A stretch of 64,000 nucleotides of DNA from DATHAP01 sp963762865 (GTDB taxonomy: Bacteria; Actinomycetota; Actinomycetes; JACCUZ01), in contig CAVXNC010000011.1 of the NCBI GenBank assembly GCA_963762865.1, forward strand, positions 186,001 to 250,000. Reading direction: 5' to 3'. How positions within the stretch are numbered: position 1 is the first letter of the stretch; each line of letters starts with the position of its first letter. Position numbers and translations under genes: made by a program. The notes under the pieces were generated by a model, which worked only from the letters and a program-made list of their open reading frames with translations, was not told where the DNA came from and did no database searches. Positions 52,847 to 61,123 of the stretch are shown here, piece after piece.

Positions 52847-52874
52847 TAGGAGCCGGGCGGCGCGCCGCCCATGG
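52847..52874 (-). promoter_or_regulatory. two-block promoter motif of the small-protein/receiver operon
   Basis: On the minus strand: CCATGGGCGG, 12 bases, CTCCTAACGTCG. Both blocks and the gap length equal the site at 38545-38572, 14 kb away, while the 12 bases between differ. TAACGT serves as -10; the first block overlaps the -35 region, as expected for an activator-dependent promoter. The rest of the 307-bp gap (52792-53097) holds a plus-strand CTCCTAGCGT box at 53017 facing the micro-ORFs. Confidence 0.55.
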
Positions 52875-53097
52875 TGCGAGCCGCGTCGCGCCGCGCGCCC
52901 GGCCGCACCGCTGCGGGGTGCCACCCACCCCCGGCCTAGGTATGCCTACCCCCTCTCCTAAGGGCGCCCGCCCCCCGAAGACAGGTGGTTTCCCCGATGT
53001 CGCGGGCCACCTCAGGCTCCTAGCGTTCGTGGTGTCGGAAAACGCAGTCCCACACCACGCAGACATCAGAGAACGACCCCCGGAAGGAGCGACCACC

Positions 53098-53190
53098 ATG
53101 AAGCAGCAGCAGATCCTCAAGCGCTCGAACCGCACGGCCCAGGACGTGCCGGACCTCCGCTCCCCCTCGGGTCGGACCCTCCAGTTCTGA
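53098..53190 (+). CDS. 30-residue micro-ORF 1
   Basis: ATG 53098 is preceded by GGAAGGAG at a good distance. The peptide starts MKQQQILKRSNRTAQDVPDL and ends GRTLQF; it is polar and basic with a hydrophobic last residue. Not recognised. A -10-like TAGCGT box lies at 53021-53026 and a terminator after the second micro-ORF, so the two peptides form a self-contained transcription unit of about 400 bases. There are no modification or transport genes right beside it, so a modified-peptide precursor is only one possibility. Confidence 0.5.
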   Translation: MKQQQILKRSNRTAQDVPDLRSPSGRTLQF

Positions 53191-53239
53191 GCCGGACCCC
53201 AGTCAGCCACCCAGCCAGACCCTCACGAAGGAGCCCGCC

Positions 53240-53350
53240 ATGTACAGCACCGCACTCGCCCGCCAGCTGGTCACCGACGTGTCCCAGCACCTCGACGACC
53301 AGCAGGGCCGCCGCAGTCGCATCGCCCGCCTGCGGGGGCATCGCACCTGA
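53240..53350 (+). CDS. 36-residue micro-ORF 2
   Basis: ATG 53240 is preceded by GAAGGAG six bases upstream, the same ribosome-binding site as micro-ORF 1. The peptide starts MYSTALARQLVTDVSQHLDD and ends in a basic run (RRSRIARLRGHRT), giving an amphipathic helix with a strongly positive C-terminus. Similar short Ala/Arg-rich peptides occur widely in actinobacteria as unnamed proteins. It is followed after 33 bp by a terminator hairpin. Confidence 0.5.
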   Translation: MYSTALARQLVTDVSQHLDDQQGRRSRIARLRGHRT

Positions 53351-53382
53351 GCGGCCGCAGCACAGCACGCCGCAGCATCGCC

Positions 53383-53430
53383 GAGGGGCGCCTCCCGTCC
53401 GGATCGACCCGGATTCGGGAGGCGCCCCTC
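53383..53430 (+). terminator. terminator hairpin after the micro-ORFs
   Basis: GAGGGGCGCCTCCCG (53383-53397) pairs with CGGGAGGCGCCCCTC (53416-53430), a perfect 15-bp stem. It isolates the micro-ORF unit from the ileS promoter that begins 14 bp further on. Confidence 0.85.
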
Positions 53431-53443
53431 CGCGCGTAGTGGC

Positions 53444-53700
53444 TAGGCTGCGCCACGTACCTGCGAAGGCGACGACGGGGCCATCACCCCCGAGCCGCCG
53501 GAAGAAAGCCCCCCGCACGCCGGCGGCGAGGCGACTAGACCCGGCAGCAGGACGACTGGAGAGGGTCGTCGCAGGACCGCGCGAGCGGTCCCGACGGTGG
53601 CCAAGGAGGGTGGTACCGCGGAGCCCGGCGACCGGCCGGCCTTCGTCCCTTCACCGAGCACCCGCCGGAACCCGGCGGCGCCGACGAAGGAGCCCCTCCC
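53444..53700 (+). promoter_or_regulatory. ileS T-box leader (translational type, ultrashort stem I)
   Basis: A TAGGCT -10 box at 53444-53449 starts a ~245-base leader. Stem I is a short hairpin (CGGGG...CCCCG) whose loop CCATCAC carries the specifier ATC (53483-53485) for tRNA-Ile. The T-box GGTGGTACCGCGG is at 53609-53621 and offers UGGU to the tRNA ACCA end. CCTTCGTC (53640-53647) is the exact complement of GACGAAGG (53683-53690), which contains the ileS ribosome-binding site, with a CCGCCGG/CCGGCGG hairpin between. Uncharged tRNA-Ile would favour the T-box helix and free the ribosome-binding site. This is the class described for actinobacterial ileS. Confidence 0.93.
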
Positions 53701-56700
53701 GTGAGCGGTCGCTACACGCCCGTCCCCCCGCAGGTCGACCTGCCGGCGATGGAGCGAGCCATCCTCGCGTTCTGGAAGGACAACGACACCTTCGCGCGCA
53801 GCCTGGCCCAGACCGCGGACGGGGACCCCTGGACCTTCTACGAGGGGCCGCCCACCGCCAACGGCATGCCCGGCGTCCACCACGTGGAGGCCCGGGTCTT
53901 CAAGGACGTCTTCCCGCGCTTCCAGACGATGCGGGGCTACCACGTGGTCCGCAAGGCCGGCTGGGACTGCCACGGCCTGCCGGTCGAGATCGCGGTGGAG
54001 AAGGAGCTCGGCTTCAACGGCAAGGCCGACATCGAGGCCTTCGGGGTGGCCGAGTTCAACGCCCGGTGCCGCGAGTCGGTGCTGCGCCACGTCGGCGAGT
54101 TCGAGGCGATGACCGAGCGGATGGGCTACTGGGTCGACATGACCGACCCCTACCTCACGATGGACCCCGAGTACGTGCAGAGCGTCTGGTGGTCGCTCAA
54201 GCGGGTCTTCGACAAGGGCCTGCTCGTCGAGGACTACCGGGTCGCGCCCTACTGCCCGCGCTGCGGCACCACCCTGTCCGACCACGAGCTCGGGCAGCCC
54301 GGTGGCTACGAGACGGTCGTGGACCCGTCGGTCTACGTGCGGTTCCCGCTGACCAGCGGGCCGTACGCCGGGAAGGCCGGTCTGCTCGTGTGGACCACGA
54401 CCCCGTGGACCCTGGTCGCCAACACGGCCGTGGCCGTGCGGCCCGACGTCACCTACGTGGCGGCTCGGAACGACGAGTCGGGAGAGGTGCTGGTCGTCGC
54501 CGAGCCCCTGGTCGAGGCCGCACTCGGAGGGTCCCTGGAGGGCTGGTCGGTCGTGGAGTCCTTCCTCGGCTCGAGCATGGAGCGCTGGACCTACCAGCGG
54601 CCCTTCGAGCTGGTGGAGTGGCCCGAGGGTGCCGACGGGCACCTGGTGGTCCTGGCCGACTACGTCACCACTGATGACGGCACCGGGCTGGTGCACCAGG
54701 CGCCCGCCTTCGGTGCCGAGGACATGGGGGTGGCCCGGGCGTACGGCCTGCCGGTGCTGCGTCCGGTGCAGCCGGACGGCCACTTCGCGCCGGACGTCGC
54801 GCTGGTCGGCGGCGAGTTCTTCAAGCACGCGGACCAGGCGCTGGTGCGCGACCTGGACGCGCGCGGGCTGCTCCTCCGGCACCAGGCCTTCGAGCACTCC
54901 TATCCGCACTGCTGGCGCTGCCACACGTCCCTGCTCTACTACGCGCTGCCGTCGTGGTACGTCCGCACGACGCAGGTCAAGGACGCGCTGCTCGCCGAGA
55001 ACGAGCGGACGAACTGGTTCCCCGACAACATCAAGTGGGGCCGCTACGGCGACTGGCTGCACAACAACATCGACTGGGCGCTGTCCCGGTCGCGGTACTG
55101 GGGCACGCCGCTGCCGATCTGGCGGTGCGGCTCCGACGATGCGCACCTGGTGTGCGTCGGGTCGCTGGCCGAGCTCGGCGGGCTGGCCGGCACCGATCTC
55201 TCGGAGCTGGACCCGCACCGGCCCTTCGTCGACGACGTGACGTTCTCGTGCGCCGAGTGTGCGGATGCCGGGGCTGAGTCCCTCATGCGCCGGGTGCCCG
55301 AGGTCATCGATGCCTGGTACGACTCCGGCTCGATGCCCTTCGCGCAGTGGGGCTACCCGCACGCGCCCGGGTCCGAGGAGAAGTTCGCGGCGGCCTTCCC
55401 CGCCCAGTTCATCTGCGAGGCGATCGACCAGACGCGGGGCTGGTTCTACACGCTGATGGCGGTCAACACGGTCGTCCACGACCGGTCGTCCTACGAGAAC
55501 GTGCTCTGCCTCGGGCACATCGTCGCCGAGGACGGCCGCAAGATGAGCAAGCACCTCGGCAACGTGCTGCAGCCGATGCCGTTGATGGACGACCACGGTG
55601 CCGATGCGCTGCGGTGGTTCATGGCGGCCAGCGGCTCGCCGTGGGCGCCGCGGCGGATCGGCCACGGCGTGCTGCAGGAGATCGTGCGCAAGACGCTGCT
55701 GACCTACTGGAACACGGCGTCCTTCCTCACGCTCTACGCCGGCGCCAACGGCTGGTCACCGGCCGACGGTCCGTGGCCGGAGGTCGCCGAGCGGCCGGCG
55801 CTCGACCGGTGGGCGCTGTCCGAGGCCCACCGGCTGGTGCGTGACGTCACCGCTGCCTACGAGGAGTTCGACAGCCAGCGCGTGGGGCGGCTGCTGGCGG
55901 CGTACGTCGACGATCTCTCGAACTGGTACGTCCGGCGGAGCCGCCGGCGCTTCTGGGACGGCGACCCGGCCGCGCTCGCGACGCTGCACGAGTGCCTCTA
56001 CGTGCTGACCTTGCTGATGGCTCCGGTCGTGCCCTTCGTGACCGAGCGGATCTGGCAGGACGTCGTCCGGCCGTGGGGACCGGACCTGCCCGACTCCGTG
56101 CACCTGGCGGCCTGGCCGAAGGTCGACGGCGCGCTGGTCGACGACGGACTGGCCCGGCAGGTGGCGCTGGTGCGCCGGGTGGTCGAGCTCGGCCGCTCGG
56201 CCCGCGCCGGGTCGAAGGTGCGCAACCGCCAGCCGCTGGGGCGGGCGCTGGTCGGCGCTCCGGGGTGGGGCGAGCTGACCGACGAGCTGCGCGCGCAGGT
56301 CGCCGAGGAGCTCAACGTGCACGGCTTCGAGGAGCTGGCCGGCGACCTGGTCGAGCGCAGCGCGAAGGGCAACTTCCGTGCGCTCGGCCAGCGCTTCGGG
56401 AAGGACACCCCGAAGGTCGCGGCCGGCATCGCGGGCACCGACACCGACGCGCTGGCCGCTGCCCTGCGCGCCGACGGCCGGGCCCGCGTCCTGGTGGACG
56501 GCGCCGAGGTCGAGGTGACCGCCGACGAGGTGCTCCTCACCGAGACACCGCGCGAGGGCTGGGCGGTCGCGACCGAGGCCGGCGAGACGGTGGCCCTGGA
56601 CCTGACCGTGACGCCGGAGCTGCGGCGGGCCGGGCTGGCCCGGGAGGTCGTGCGGCTGGTGCAGGAGGCCCGCAAGACCAGCGGGCTGCAGGTCACCGAC

Positions 56701-56850
56701 CGGATCGCGCTGACCTGGGCGGCCGACGGCGAGGTGGCCGAGGCCGTGCGCGAGCACGCCGACCTGGTGGCCGCCGAGGTGCTGGCCACCGAGTTCGGCG
56801 AGGGCGATCCGGACGGCACGCGGCGCCGGCGGGACGGCCGTGCACGGTGA
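53701..56850 (+). CDS. ileS: isoleucine-tRNA ligase, long (eukaryote-like) type
   Basis: Charges tRNA-Ile. At 1049 residues this is the long IleS form found in actinobacteria. The HIGH motif appears as GMPGVHHVEARVFKD near residue 57, the editing domain (CP1) includes WTTTPWTLVANTAVAVRPDV, and the KMSKS motif is RKMSKHLGNV near residue 615. The C-terminal part has DDLSNWYVRRSRRRFW and the anticodon-binding region. GTG 53701 follows the ribosome-binding site that the T-box leader controls. Long-type IleS enzymes are often less sensitive to mupirocin; that is family knowledge, not tested here. Confidence 0.97.
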   Translation: MSGRYTPVPPQVDLPAMERAILAFWKDNDTFARSLAQTADGDPWTFYEGPPTANGMPGVHHVEARVFKDVFPRFQTMRGYHVVRKAGWDCHGLPVEIAVEKELGFNGKADIEAFGVAEFNARCRESVLRHVGEFEAMTERMGYWVDMTDPYLTMDPEYVQSVWWSLKRVFDKGLLVEDYRVAPYCPRCGTTLSDHELGQPGGYETVVDPSVYVRFPLTSGPYAGKAGLLVWTTTPWTLVANTAVAVRPDVTYVAARNDESGEVLVVAEPLVEAALGGSLEGWSVVESFLGSSMERWTYQRPFELVEWPEGADGHLVVLADYVTTDDGTGLVHQAPAFGAEDMGVARAYGLPVLRPVQPDGHFAPDVALVGGEFFKHADQALVRDLDARGLLLRHQAFEHSYPHCWRCHTSLLYYALPSWYVRTTQVKDALLAENERTNWFPDNIKWGRYGDWLHNNIDWALSRSRYWGTPLPIWRCGSDDAHLVCVGSLAELGGLAGTDLSELDPHRPFVDDVTFSCAECADAGAESLMRRVPEVIDAWYDSGSMPFAQWGYPHAPGSEEKFAAAFPAQFICEAIDQTRGWFYTLMAVNTVVHDRSSYENVLCLGHIVAEDGRKMSKHLGNVLQPMPLMDDHGADALRWFMAASGSPWAPRRIGHGVLQEIVRKTLLTYWNTASFLTLYAGANGWSPADGPWPEVAERPALDRWALSEAHRLVRDVTAAYEEFDSQRVGRLLAAYVDDLSNWYVRRSRRRFWDGDPAALATLHECLYVLTLLMAPVVPFVTERIWQDVVRPWGPDLPDSVHLAAWPKVDGALVDDGLARQVALVRRVVELGRSARAGSKVRNRQPLGRALVGAPGWGELTDELRAQVAEELNVHGFEELAGDLVERSAKGNFRALGQRFGKDTPKVAAGIAGTDTDALAAALRADGRARVLVDGAEVEVTADEVLLTETPREGWAVATEAGETVALDLTVTPELRRAGLAREVVRLVQEARKTSGLQVTDRIALTWAADGEVAEAVREHADLVAAEVLATEFGEGDPDGTRRRRDGRAR

Positions 56851-57072
56851 TGCCGACCTCGGCCTGCGCTTCACGCTCACCCGAACGGCCCAGTGAGGAC
56901 AGCGACGGCTGGTAAAGACTCGGTATCGCCGGGGTCAGTGCGAGCCCGGTTCGCCGCCTGGCGACGCTCCGTTACGCGGATTCACCCGGTTGGCAGAGTG
57001 ATGTGCCTGGGGGTACCGAGCCGATACTTGGCGTGACGAAACAGACCTGCGGCACGGATCGAGGAGGCAGCG

Positions 57073-57555
57073 GTGACCCTGCACGTCGTACCGCTCGGTG
57101 GGCCGACCGTCGCCGGTCTGCGCCTCAAGGAGGGCGTCATCGCCGTTCCGGCGCTCGCCAGCCACGTGCGCCCTGCCCTGGTCCTCGCGGAGCGCGAGAC
57201 CCGGGAGCTGCTCGCCTCGGCGACCCGCAACGACGTCGGCCTCGAGGGCCGGTTCTCCGCCGGCCCGGCCGGCATCCAGGTCTGGGACGGCCCGTTCAAC
57301 GGCCCCAACGGCACCCACGGCGCGGCCAAGCACCTCGGGTCCGTCGACTGGAGCTACGACACCCCCGCCAAGCACTACGTGACCATCTACCGCGTGATGG
57401 TCACCCAGGCCGGCGTCGACTCCGGCGCGACGACCCTCTCGATCCTGTCCGACGTGCTGGCTCTCGGCGGTCTCGCCGCCGACGGCAACCGCATCACGCT
57501 GCCGGCCCCGCCGGCCCGCGACCCGTTCCGCCGCCTCGCCGCCACCGGCAGCTGA
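57073..57555 (+). CDS. unknown conserved-looking 160-residue protein
   Basis: A 160-residue protein, not recognised. GTG 57073 has GAGGAGG upstream. It opens MTLHVVPLGGPTVAGLRLKE and contains LASATRNDVGLEGRFSAGPA, WSYDTPAKHYVTIYRVMVTQ and GATTLSILSDVLALGGLAAD. No signal peptide or membrane segment; mixed alpha/beta composition. The 222-bp gap before it shows no clear promoter beyond a possible GATACT box near 57022. It stands between ileS and the convergent DivIVA-like gene, with a strong terminator after it. Codon use is like its neighbours, so it is probably a real native gene. Confidence 0.7.
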   Translation: MTLHVVPLGGPTVAGLRLKEGVIAVPALASHVRPALVLAERETRELLASATRNDVGLEGRFSAGPAGIQVWDGPFNGPNGTHGAAKHLGSVDWSYDTPAKHYVTIYRVMVTQAGVDSGATTLSILSDVLALGGLAADGNRITLPAPPARDPFRRLAATGS

Positions 57556-57572
57556 CACCACCGGGGTTCACC

Positions 57573-57602
57573 CGCTGATCATGCGCTCCCGCTGATCATG
57601 CG
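57573..57602. repeat. two direct copies of CGCTGATCATGCG
   Basis: The 13-bp word occurs at 57573-57585 and 57590-57602 (period 17), each holding the palindrome TGATCA. It sits directly against the terminator stem that follows. Confidence 0.75.
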
Positions 57603-57636
57603 AGAACCCCGGCGAGCTGAGCTCACCGGGGTTCTC
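57602..57636. terminator. bidirectional terminator between convergent genes
   Basis: GAGAACCCCGG (57602-57612) pairs perfectly with CCGGGGTTCTC (57626-57636) around a 13-base loop, between the 160-residue gene and the DivIVA-like gene, which point at each other. Confidence 0.8.
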
Positions 57637-57670
57637 GGCCGTGCTGGTCGTATTTGGTCGGGCGATGGCC

Positions 57671-58588
57671 TCAGCGGCGGTCGCCCTCGTCGAGGGCGTA
57701 GCCCGGGGTGGGCTGCTGCGGCGGGCCCGAGGGGCTGTCGCCGCCACCGACCGGCGCACCGGGGCTGAACGGGCTGCGCGACTGCTGGCCCTGCTGGCCG
57801 GCGCCGGGCTGGGCACCGGCCGGGGAACCGCCCTGGCCTCCCTGGCCTCCCTGGCCTCCCTGGCCACCCTGGCCGCCCGAGCCCGGCCCGCTGGGGGCCT
57901 CCGAGCTGCGGCTGTCGAGCTCGCGCAGCTGGCCCTCCAGGTAGGACTTCAGCCGGCCGCGGTACTCGCGCTCGAACGCCCGCAGGCTCTCGACCTTGCG
58001 CTCCAGGCCGGACTTCTCGGTCTCCAGCGACCCGATGGCCTGACGGTGCTTGTCCTCGGCCTCGCGCTTGAGCTGCTCGGCCCGGGTCCGCGCCTCGCTG
58101 ATGACCCGGTCGGCCTGGGTGCGCGCCTCGGCGATGTGCTCGTCCGCGGTGCGCTGTGCCAGCGCCAGGATCCCGGTGGCGGTCTCCGACGCCCCGCCGG
58201 CCTGCTGGGCCGCGGGTGCCGGGGTCGGTGCAGGCTGCGCGGGCGGCGCCACCTGCTGGGTCGTGGCCGGGCGGTTCTGCACCTCGACCAGCTGGCGCTG
58301 GGTGGCCGCCAGCTTGGTCTTGAGCTCCTCGTTCTCGCGACCCAGCCGCTGCTCGGCCTCGGTGGGGCCGGTCGGCGTGTTGGGTCGGGTCTCGACCGGT
58401 GCCTGGGTCGGCTCGCCACGTCCGGCGGCCGCGAGCTTCGAGCGCAGCTCGTCGTTCTCGCGGTAGAGCCGGGTCAGCTCGGCCTCGACCTCGTCGAGGA
58501 ACTCGTCGACCTCGGTCTCGTCGTAGCCTGGCTTGAGCCGAGTGCTCGTGAACTGCTTGTTCGCCACGTCCTCGGGGGTCAACGGCAT
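57671..58588 (-). CDS. DivIVA-domain protein (Wag31-like)
   Basis: A 305-residue coiled-coil protein that in actinobacteria marks cell poles and division sites and recruits envelope synthesis. The N-terminal DivIVA domain reads MPLTPEDVANKQFTSTRLKP, then DETEVDEFLDEVEAELTRLY (residues 1-60). Two coiled coils follow, separated by a Pro/Ala/Thr/Gln-rich stretch, and the C-terminus is disordered with a Gly-Gln run (GGQGGQGGQGG). ATG 58588 has AGAGGTG in front; an upstream ATG at 58642 is unlikely. It closes the division cluster, downstream of yggT. Confidence 0.9.
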   Translation of the reverse strand: MPLTPEDVANKQFTSTRLKPGYDETEVDEFLDEVEAELTRLYRENDELRSKLAAAGRGEPTQAPVETRPNTPTGPTEAEQRLGRENEELKTKLAATQRQLVEVQNRPATTQQVAPPAQPAPTPAPAAQQAGGASETATGILALAQRTADEHIAEARTQADRVISEARTRAEQLKREAEDKHRQAIGSLETEKSGLERKVESLRAFEREYRGRLKSYLEGQLRELDSRSSEAPSGPGSGGQGGQGGQGGQGGQGGSPAGAQPGAGQQGQQSRSPFSPGAPVGGGDSPSGPPQQPTPGYALDEGDRR

Positions 58589-58753
58589 GACGTCACCTCT
58601 GCCAGTCTCCTCGGTAGGTCTGAGCCGCGAGCGGGTGCTCACCGGCCCGCCGCGGCGCGGCGGGAGTCGGTCGGCTGGTCACTGCGTGTAGCCGGTCGTG
58701 CGGGTGCCACTTCGTGTCGTGCGGGGCCATTGTTGCCCATGACCTGGGGTGAC

Positions 58754-59041
58754 TTACAAATACCCGGCCAGGGAGATGCCGATGTAGACCAGGATGAAGA
58801 GCACCAGGAAGCTCAGGTCGAGGCTCACCTGACCGATCCGTAGCGGCGGGATCACCCGCCGTAGGGCCCGCAGCGGCGGGTCGGTGACCGTGTAGATCAG
58901 CTCGGCAACCACGAGCAACGGGCCGCTCGGGCGCCACGAGCGCGCGAACATCTGGATGTAGTCGAAGACCAGCCGCGCGATCAGCAGGACCAGGAACAGC
59001 CACAGGATCAGCTGGATGATCTGGCCGACGGGTGAGGTCAC
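58754..59041 (-). CDS. YggT-family membrane protein
   Basis: A 95-residue protein with two membrane segments (ILWLFLVLLIARLVFDYIQM near residues 10-30 and LSFLVLFILVYIGISLAGYL at the end) and the family blocks RSWRPSG and LRRVIPPLRIGQVSLDLS. YggT genes regularly follow sepF in actinobacteria and other Gram-positives; the molecular role is unsettled, with links to osmotic tolerance and division. It starts six bases after sepF, so the two share a transcript. Confidence 0.9.
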   Translation of the reverse strand: MTSPVGQIIQLILWLFLVLLIARLVFDYIQMFARSWRPSGPLLVVAELIYTVTDPPLRALRRVIPPLRIGQVSLDLSFLVLFILVYIGISLAGYL

Positions 59042-59047
59042 CCTGCC

Positions 59048-59563
59048 TCAGCTCTGGTTGAAGAAGCCGCTCTCGGCCATCCGGGCCTTGTCCTCGGCGG
59101 TCACCGTGACGTCGGCGGGCGAGAGCAGGAAGACCTTGTTGGTCACCCGCTCGATCGTGCCACGCAGGCCGAAGACGAGGCCCGCCGCGAAGTCGACCAG
59201 CCGCTTGGCGTCCGAGTCGTCCATGTCGGACAGGTTCATGATCACCGGCGTCGACTCGCGGAAGCTCTCGCCGATCTGCTTGGCCTCGTTGTAGGTCCGC
59301 GGGTGGATCGTGGTGATCCGGTCGAACGGCCGCATCCCGGCACCGGTCGACGGCCGGCGGTCCGGCATCGTCGCCACCGACCCGGAGCGCTCCTCGCGGG
59401 CGCCGCCGAGCGATGTCACCGAGCGCGAGGCGGCGTGCCGGGGCTCGTGCCGGCCGTCGGCGTCGTAGTCCTCGTCCGCCTCGTCGTATCCGTCGTACTG
59501 ATAGCGGTCGTCGTCCTCGACCAGGCCGAGGTAGACCATTGCTTTGCGCATCGCGCCGGCCAT
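59048..59563 (-). CDS. sepF: cell division protein SepF
   Basis: Membrane-bound partner of FtsZ that ties the Z-ring to the membrane. The 171-residue protein begins MAGAMRKAMVYLGLVEDDDR, an amphipathic membrane-binding helix, followed by an acidic linker (residues ~20-75) and the SepF core: ITTIHPRTYNEAKQIGESFR, PVIMNLSDMDDSDAKRLVDF, AAGLVFGLRGTIERVTNKVF and LLSPADVTV. ATG 59563 has GGAGGG upstream. Essential as FtsZ anchor in actinobacteria that lack FtsA. Confidence 0.95.
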   Translation of the reverse strand: MAGAMRKAMVYLGLVEDDDRYQYDGYDEADEDYDADGRHEPRHAASRSVTSLGGAREERSGSVATMPDRRPSTGAGMRPFDRITTIHPRTYNEAKQIGESFRESTPVIMNLSDMDDSDAKRLVDFAAGLVFGLRGTIERVTNKVFLLSPADVTVTAEDKARMAESGFFNQS

Positions 59564-59616
59564 GCCTGCTGCCCTCCGCTGGGTGACGAATACCGCATTC
59601 GCCGCTCGCGGGAACG

Positions 59617-60363
59617 CTACCGGAGCGGAGGGCGCGAACCGAGCAAGGCGGTGCCGACGCGCAGGTGTGTCGCGCCGTGCTCGACAGCCACCTCGAGGTC
59701 GCCGCTCATGCCGGCGGACACGACAGCCGCCGACGGGTGGTCGCGGCGCAGCCGCTCGGCGACCTCGGCCAGCCGCGCGAAGGCGGCCGCCGGGTCCTCG
59801 CCCATCGGCGCCACCGCCATGACCCCGCCCAGGTCGAGGTGCCCGGCTGCGGCGACCGCGCCGGCGAGCGCCTCGACGTCGGCCGGCGCCGCGCCACCTC
59901 GCCCGTCGTCGAGCGGCTCGGCGCGCAGGTCCACCTGCACGAGGGCGACGACAGACCGGTCGGCGGCCGCCGCTGCCCGGTCGAGGGCGGTCACCAGGCG
60001 CGCGCGGTCGACGGAGTGCACGACATGGGCGTACGTCGCCACGGAGCCCGCCTTGTTGCGCTGGAGCTGCCCGACGAAGTGCCATCTCAGGTCGCGCACC
60101 CCGGCCCGCTCGCACTCGGCGACCTTCCCGGCCGCGTCCTGGTCGCGGTTCTCGCCGATGTCGCGGACCCCGAGGGCGGCGAGGTGGCCGACGTCACTGG
60201 CCGGGAACGTCTTTGTCACCGCGACCAGGGTGACGCCCGACCGGGCCCGGCCGGCCGCCGAGCAGGCCGCGGCGATGCGGTCCTCGACTGCCGCGAGGTT
60301 GTCTGCGATCTCCGCCCGGCGCGCCGCGTGGTCGGGCCCGTCAGTGCGGTCGGCGGCCGTCAT
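59617..60363 (-). CDS. YggS-family PLP homeostasis protein
   Basis: A 248-residue alanine-racemase-fold protein that binds pyridoxal phosphate and buffers free PLP. The PLP lysine is in LVAVTKTFPASDV near residue 50; other blocks are GVRDIGENRDQDAAGK, WHFVGQLQRNKA, and MSGDLEVAVEHGATHLRVGT. The family usually reads SMGMS.D; here it is SAGMSGD. ATG 60363 overlaps the pgeF stop as ATGA. It has its standard place between pgeF and sepF. Confidence 0.93.
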   Translation of the reverse strand: MTAADRTDGPDHAARRAEIADNLAAVEDRIAAACSAAGRARSGVTLVAVTKTFPASDVGHLAALGVRDIGENRDQDAAGKVAECERAGVRDLRWHFVGQLQRNKAGSVATYAHVVHSVDRARLVTALDRAAAAADRSVVALVQVDLRAEPLDDGRGGAAPADVEALAGAVAAAGHLDLGGVMAVAPMGEDPAAAFARLAEVAERLRRDHPSAAVVSAGMSGDLEVAVEHGATHLRVGTALLGSRPPLR

Positions 60364-61089
60364 GCCGGCAGCCAGACCACGCCGGCGAAGCGACCGGTGA
60401 CGCCGTCGCGGCGGTGCGAGAAGAGCGCCCGCGTCTCGATCGTGCAGGTCTCGTCGTGGGCGATGTCACGGACGCCGGCGGCCGCCAGCTGGTGCAGCAC
60501 CGCGCGCGGGAGGTCCAGCCCGGGCGTACCCACCCGCGTCGTGGCGGCGGCCGCGGGGACGGCCGCGACGACCTCGGCCTGCAGCTCGGCGGGCACCTCG
60601 TAGCAGCGGCCGCAGACGGCCGGACCGACGTGCGCCTGTCCGGCGGTGACGTCGGCACCCAGCGCACGCATCGCCGCCACCGTCGCACCGACCACGTCGG
60701 CCAGGACACCGTTGCGGCCGGCGTGCGCGACGCCGACCACGGGGCCGTCCGCCCCCGGCGCCGCAAGAAGCACGGGCACGCAGTCGGCGACCAGCACGAC
60801 CAGGCCGGTCCCCGGACGGGTGGTGACGAGAGCGTCGGCCTCGGGCACCGGGGCGCTCGGCGAGCTGTCGACGACCGCCACGTCGCGGCCGTGGACCTGG
60901 CGCATGAAGGCGAGCGTCGCGAGGCCGAGGCGTGCGGCCAGGGTGGCGCGGTTGAAGGCCACCGCGGCCGGCTCGTCGCCGACGTGGTCGCCGAGGTTGA
61001 GCCCGTCGTACGGCGCCGCGGCTGGTGCCGCCCGCGCTGCCGGTGACGGCGTACCGCGCCGGCCCGAGCGACCCCTCGTCGTGCAGCAC
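60360..61089 (-). pseudogene. pgeF: PgeF/YfiH-family (laccase-domain) protein, frameshifted near the N-terminus
   Basis: A multicopper-oxidase-like family whose E. coli member PgeF corrects a peptidoglycan cross-bridge error; others act on purine nucleosides. The N-terminus (VLHDEGSLGPARYAVTGSAG, from GTG 61089) and the body (APYDGLNLGDHVGDEPAAVA) are in different frames. Removing one C near 61015 joins them as GGTSAAPYDGLNLG, the normal family sequence. Metal-site blocks are present: RQVHGRDVAV, VADCVPVLL and VAHAGRNGVLADV (most members read HAGWRG). About 242 residues after correction, following ftsZ as usual. Confidence 0.88.
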
Positions 61090-61123
61090 GCGCCCGAGCC
61101 TACGGACCCCTCCGACATGGACA

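Noticed and set aside
52795..53190. One 131-codon protein ending in micro-ORF 1
   Set aside because: The upstream part covers the promoter region and reads as unstructured Arg/Gly/Pro sequence, while a strong ribosome-binding site stands directly before ATG 53098.
53098..53350. Lasso, lanthipeptide or other named modified-peptide precursor
   Set aside because: No recognisable leader/core pattern, no Cys or Ser/Thr-rich core, and no modification enzymes next to the peptides.
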